A DNA stretch of 7,504 bases from Actinomycetes bacterium (lineage in GTDB: Bacteria > Actinomycetota > Acidimicrobiia > Acidimicrobiales > Microtrichaceae), in assembly GCA_023423215.1 (NCBI GenBank), contig JAFAFZ010000044.1:1-7504 (forward strand). Reading direction: 5' to 3'. Below the pieces are notes generated by a model, which was not told the DNA's origin, did no database searches, and saw nothing but the letters and a program-made list of their open reading frames with translations. A program made the translations under genes and the position numbers. Position 1 is the stretch's first letter. Every line of letters begins with the position of its first letter. Positions 5,859 to 7,504 of the stretch are shown piece after piece.

Positions 5859-6664
5859 GCGATGGGAGCGGTCGTCGCGAGCTGCTGTGCGGCGAGCTCG
5901 AGGCAGTCCCCGGTCAGGTGCAGGCCGTCGGCGACGAGGCAGTCGTCCGCGACCTCGTCGCCCGTGCCCAGGATCGCCGCCAGGTCGCGCACCTGCACCC
6001 ACGGCCGTGTCGACGCGACCTGCTCGGCGAGCTGCTGGATGTGGCGGTTGGTCAGGCCGACCTTGTCCCGTCCGGTGCGGACGTGCCCGACCCAGACGAC
6101 GGTCGTGCCGGTGTGCTCGAAGGCGTCGAAGGACTCGGCCAACCGAGCCGAGTACTCCTGGTCCCACGCCTCGGTGTCCGATCGGCTCGCCACGAGGTCG
6201 GCGTCCGCGTCGACGAGGTCCTGCGCGTCGTTCGACGACAGCGAGAAGACGAGGACGTCGGGCGGGTAGTCGCGAGCGAGCTCGCGGAGTCGTTCGGGCC
6301 AGTCGAAGTCGTCCGGTCGCGCGAGCCCGGTGCCGACCTCGCCGATCACCTTCACGGTGACGTCGTCGCCGAGCTCCTCGCGCAGCGCGGCACCCAGGCC
6401 GACCGAGATCGAGTCGCCCGCGACGGTGACCTTCTGCGCCGGCGTGTCCTCCTGCACGGGCGCACCGCCCGACGCGACCTGGCCGGGCGCGCCGGCTGCG
6501 GGGTCGGAGAGGTCCGACGCGGTGGTGTCCTGCGAGCAGCCGACCAGCGCGACGGAGGTCAGCGCGCCCACGCCGAGCACCACGGACCGTGCTCGGCGGA
6601 CGCGGCGCGGCGACGACGCCGGACGACCGCCGGGGTGCCGTCGCTGACCTCTACCGCTCCACAC
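5855..6664 (-). CDS. Secreted SGNH/GDSL-type hydrolase lipoprotein, resembling DUF459 proteins
   Basis: The preferred start is the GTG at 6664, giving 269 residues. A strongly basic N-terminus (RRVRRARS) is followed by a hydrophobic stretch and the lipobox LVGC, with Cys43 as the predicted lipid-modified residue; a flexible Ala/Gly/Pro linker runs to about residue 77. The catalytic domain shows SGNH blocks: GDSIS with nucleophile Ser85, VGTGLARPDDFDWP (111-123), SSND with Asn145, and DGLH with Asp246 and His249. The TGLARPDDFDWP plus NDAQ combination recalls DUF459 SGNH proteins, thought to act on acyl esters of envelope glycans or lipids; this is from memory. The usual Gly before Asn-Asp is Ser here. 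Cys242 and Cys254 flank the catalytic His and could form a disulfide. An in-frame ATG at 6775 would overlap the upstream gene and spoil the signal peptide. The gene converges on soxR and is probably anchored outside the membrane. Confidence 0.88.
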   Translation of the reverse strand: MWSGRGQRRHPGGRPASSPRRVRRARSVVLGVGALTSVALVGCSQDTTASDLSDPAAGAPGQVASGGAPVQEDTPAQKVTVAGDSISVGLGAALREELGDDVTVKVIGEVGTGLARPDDFDWPERLRELARDYPPDVLVFSLSSNDAQDLVDADADLVASRSDTEAWDQEYSARLAESFDAFEHTGTTVVWVGHVRTGRDKVGLTNRHIQQLAEQVASTRPWVQVRDLAAILGTGDEVADDCLVADGLHLTGDCLELAAQQLATTAPIA

Positions 6665-6672
6665 GACCGTAG

Positions 6673-6678
6673 GTTCTA
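6673..6678 (-). promoter_or_regulatory. Candidate -10 element of the lipoprotein gene
   Basis: On the minus strand TAGAAC ends 8 nt before the GTG at 6664, with no Shine-Dalgarno sequence between, which would suit a leaderless or very short-leader transcript. The hexamer lacks the final T and no clear -35 is visible, so support is weak. Confidence 0.25.
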
Positions 6679-6703
6679 GGCGACCACCCGCTGCGAAGGG
6701 CAG

Positions 6704-6724
6704 CACAGGTCGCTGTGACCTGTG
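6704..6724. promoter_or_regulatory. Perfect 8-bp inverted repeat between the NTF2-like and lipoprotein genes (operator or terminator)
   Basis: CACAGGTC-gctgt-GACCTGTG is a 21-nt perfect dyad, 7 bp beyond the stop of the NTF2-like gene and about 25 bp upstream of the candidate -10 of the lipoprotein gene. On the minus strand it is followed by a smaller hairpin, CTGC-ccttc-GCAG. With no T tract it could be an actinobacterial terminator-like pair of hairpins or the binding site of a dimeric regulator of the lipoprotein gene. The sequence alone does not decide. Confidence 0.5.
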
Positions 6725-6731
6725 GCCGAGG

Positions 6732-7196
6732 TCAGTCGATCGCGAGGTGGTGCGGGAAGGGGAACACCGGTCCATCGGTGCGCGTCAACGACTGGTAGTC
6801 CCGGCGGGCGAACCACCAGCGGCCGTCGATGCGGCGGTAGCGGTCGTGGTACACGCCGTACGCCACCGACCAGTCGAGCGAACCGACGTCCCGGCGGATC
6901 TCGCACATCAGCACCCGCGCGCCTGCCCGGTCGGGGTCGCCGTCGTTCGCCAGGCTGGTCCGCACGTTCAGCGCGACGTACTCGAAGAACTCGAAGCGCT
7001 CGACGGCGCCGCCGATGAACTCGCCCAGCTGCGTCGGGCCGACGACGTCCACCGCGTCGCGCGAGACCATGTCGATGCGGACCGGGGCGTCGGGCAGGAA
7101 CAGCTCGGACAGCTCGGGCCATGCCCGGCGGGTCACGACGTCGGCGTAGGCCGCCTGGAGCCGGGTGAGGGCGACGTGGTCATCGGTCTCGGACAT
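6732..7196 (-). CDS. NTF2-like / SnoaL-like protein (nuclear transport factor 2 family fold)
   Basis: This 154-residue cytosolic protein has the normal size for SnoaL-like domains. The opening helix (DHVALTRLQAAYADVVTRRAWPELSELF) is followed by LPDAPVRIDMV, a central segment GPTQLGEFI, and late strands VLMCEIRR, WSVAYGVYHDRYRRIDGRWWFARRDYQSL. The last of these is the very common HDRYRRIDGRWWFARR ending of this family. Members include ring-hydroxylating dioxygenase small-subunit-like proteins, isomerases, dehydratases and proteins of unknown role; no substrate can be given. The start MSETDD (ATG at 7196) is preferred because it begins just before the first helix. A GTG at 7220 would place the probable -10 inside the coding region. 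It is a different branch from the NTF2-like protein at the left of the window. The gene is probably a single unit, or at most weakly linked to the lipoprotein gene 67 bp downstream. Confidence 0.88.
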   Translation of the reverse strand: MSETDDHVALTRLQAAYADVVTRRAWPELSELFLPDAPVRIDMVSRDAVDVVGPTQLGEFIGGAVERFEFFEYVALNVRTSLANDGDPDRAGARVLMCEIRRDVGSLDWSVAYGVYHDRYRRIDGRWWFARRDYQSLTRTDGPVFPFPHHLAID

Positions 7197-7322
7197 GGCC
7201 GAGGACCCTAGCGATCCCACCTCCGGCCCGGCCCAGCTTCCGCGTGCGTTGTGGGCGCGAGGCGACCACGATGCACGCCAGAACCTGGTGGGGAGGGGTG
7301 TGGCCGGACGCGGGCGCGACGG
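7197..7322 (-). other. 126-bp intergenic region with a candidate -10 element
   Basis: On the minus strand TAGGGT (7210-7205) lies 8 nt before the ATG at 7196, matching the actinobacterial TAnnnT -10 pattern and the same hexamer found before soxR. This suggests a leaderless or very short leader. No -35 consensus is visible, and there is no clear terminator for the gene entering from the right. The rest is GC-rich sequence without recognisable structure. Confidence 0.45.
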
Positions 7323-7504
7323 TCAGTCGCCGGCAGCCCAGGTGCCGGCCATCTCGCTGGGCGTGGCGTCGATGCCGATCCGATCGAAGTAGTCGACCTC
7401 GAGCGCCGCCATCAGGTCCGAACCCGGCCCGTGCCCTACGACCTCGGCAGGAGCAGCCGCGGGAGCGGGCGTCGTCGTGGTCGGCGGCAACGCGCCGCCC
7501 GTGC
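7323..7504 (-). CDS. C-terminal fragment of a protein with a Pro/Thr/Ala-rich linker (partial, cut by the window edge)
   Basis: Fifty-nine residues and a TGA stop are readable on the minus strand; the 5' part lies beyond 7504. The visible part starts TGGALPPTTTTPAPAAAPAE, a Pro/Thr/Ala-rich stretch typical of flexible linkers in exported or wall-associated actinobacterial proteins. It is followed by a short ordered-looking end containing MAALEVDYFDRIGIDATPSE and MAGTWAAGD. Third codon positions are strongly G/C, which supports coding. The family is not recognised. The linker suggests a secreted or surface protein, but this is inference from composition only. Confidence 0.55.
   Translation of the reverse strand, partial: TGGALPPTTTTPAPAAAPAEVVGHGPGSDLMAALEVDYFDRIGIDATPSEMAGTWAAGD

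Noticed and set aside
5704..6360. A 218-codon plus-strand frame running out of soxR into the lipoprotein region
   Set aside because: It is an Arg/Pro/Ser-rich shadow of soxR and of the opposite-strand lipoprotein, whose motifs are clear.
6665..6775. An ATG at 6775 as start of the SGNH lipoprotein
   Set aside because: It would overlap the upstream gene by 44 bp, run through the dyad, and place 37 residues ahead of the signal peptide.
7165..7392. A 75-codon plus-strand frame near the right edge
   Set aside because: It overlaps the start of the NTF2-like gene and the opposite-strand C-terminal fragment, has no motif and no convincing ribosome site.

Overview
The window is GC-rich throughout (roughly 70% by eye), with strong G/C preference at third codon positions, short or overlapping gene junctions, GTG as well as ATG starts, and TAnnnT -10 elements lying directly upstream of starts. 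This points to a high-GC actinobacterium. A member of the Acidimicrobiia or a mycobacterium-like lineage is possible, but no taxonomic marker is present.

Region 1 (31-5218, + strand) is a probable catabolic operon cut at its left edge. In order it holds an NTF2-fold/SnoaL-like protein, an aldehyde dehydrogenase (1-nt stop/start overlap), a classical SDR dehydrogenase, a possible 39-residue mini-ORF inside a tandem repeat, a 3-hydroxyisobutyrate-dehydrogenase-family oxidoreductase, and a 440-residue protein of unknown function with conserved-looking Cys/His clusters and a possible internal duplication. Three NAD(P)-dependent oxidoreductases together suggest stepwise oxidation of an alcohol or aldehyde, or of a branched or cyclic carbon skeleton. 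The substrate cannot be read from the sequence.

Region 2 (5219-5792, + strand) is soxR, a MerR-family [2Fe-2S] redox sensor with the full C-x2-C-x-C-x5-C cluster motif. A perfect 18-bp SoxR box (CCTCAA-N6-TTGAGG) lies immediately upstream of it, next to a TAGGGT -10 element placed for a leaderless or nearly leaderless transcript. Autoregulation is likely.

Region 3 (5793-7504, - strand) converges on soxR. Reading leftward from the right edge it holds the C-terminal end of a Pro/Thr/Ala-linker protein, a second NTF2-like protein, a 21-nt perfect dyad, and an SGNH/GDSL-type lipoprotein hydrolase resembling DUF459 proteins.

The most unusual element is the SDR/HIBADH-family junction at 2879-3014. 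A 57-59 bp unit containing the ATGA stop/start overlap has been tandemly duplicated. The result is an extra small ORF that overlaps the gene before it and the gene after it by ATGA, and that keeps the host's coding-like base composition. The soxR box architecture and the unknown 440-residue protein are the next most interesting items. No CRISPR array, RNA gene, insertion sequence or defence system was seen.
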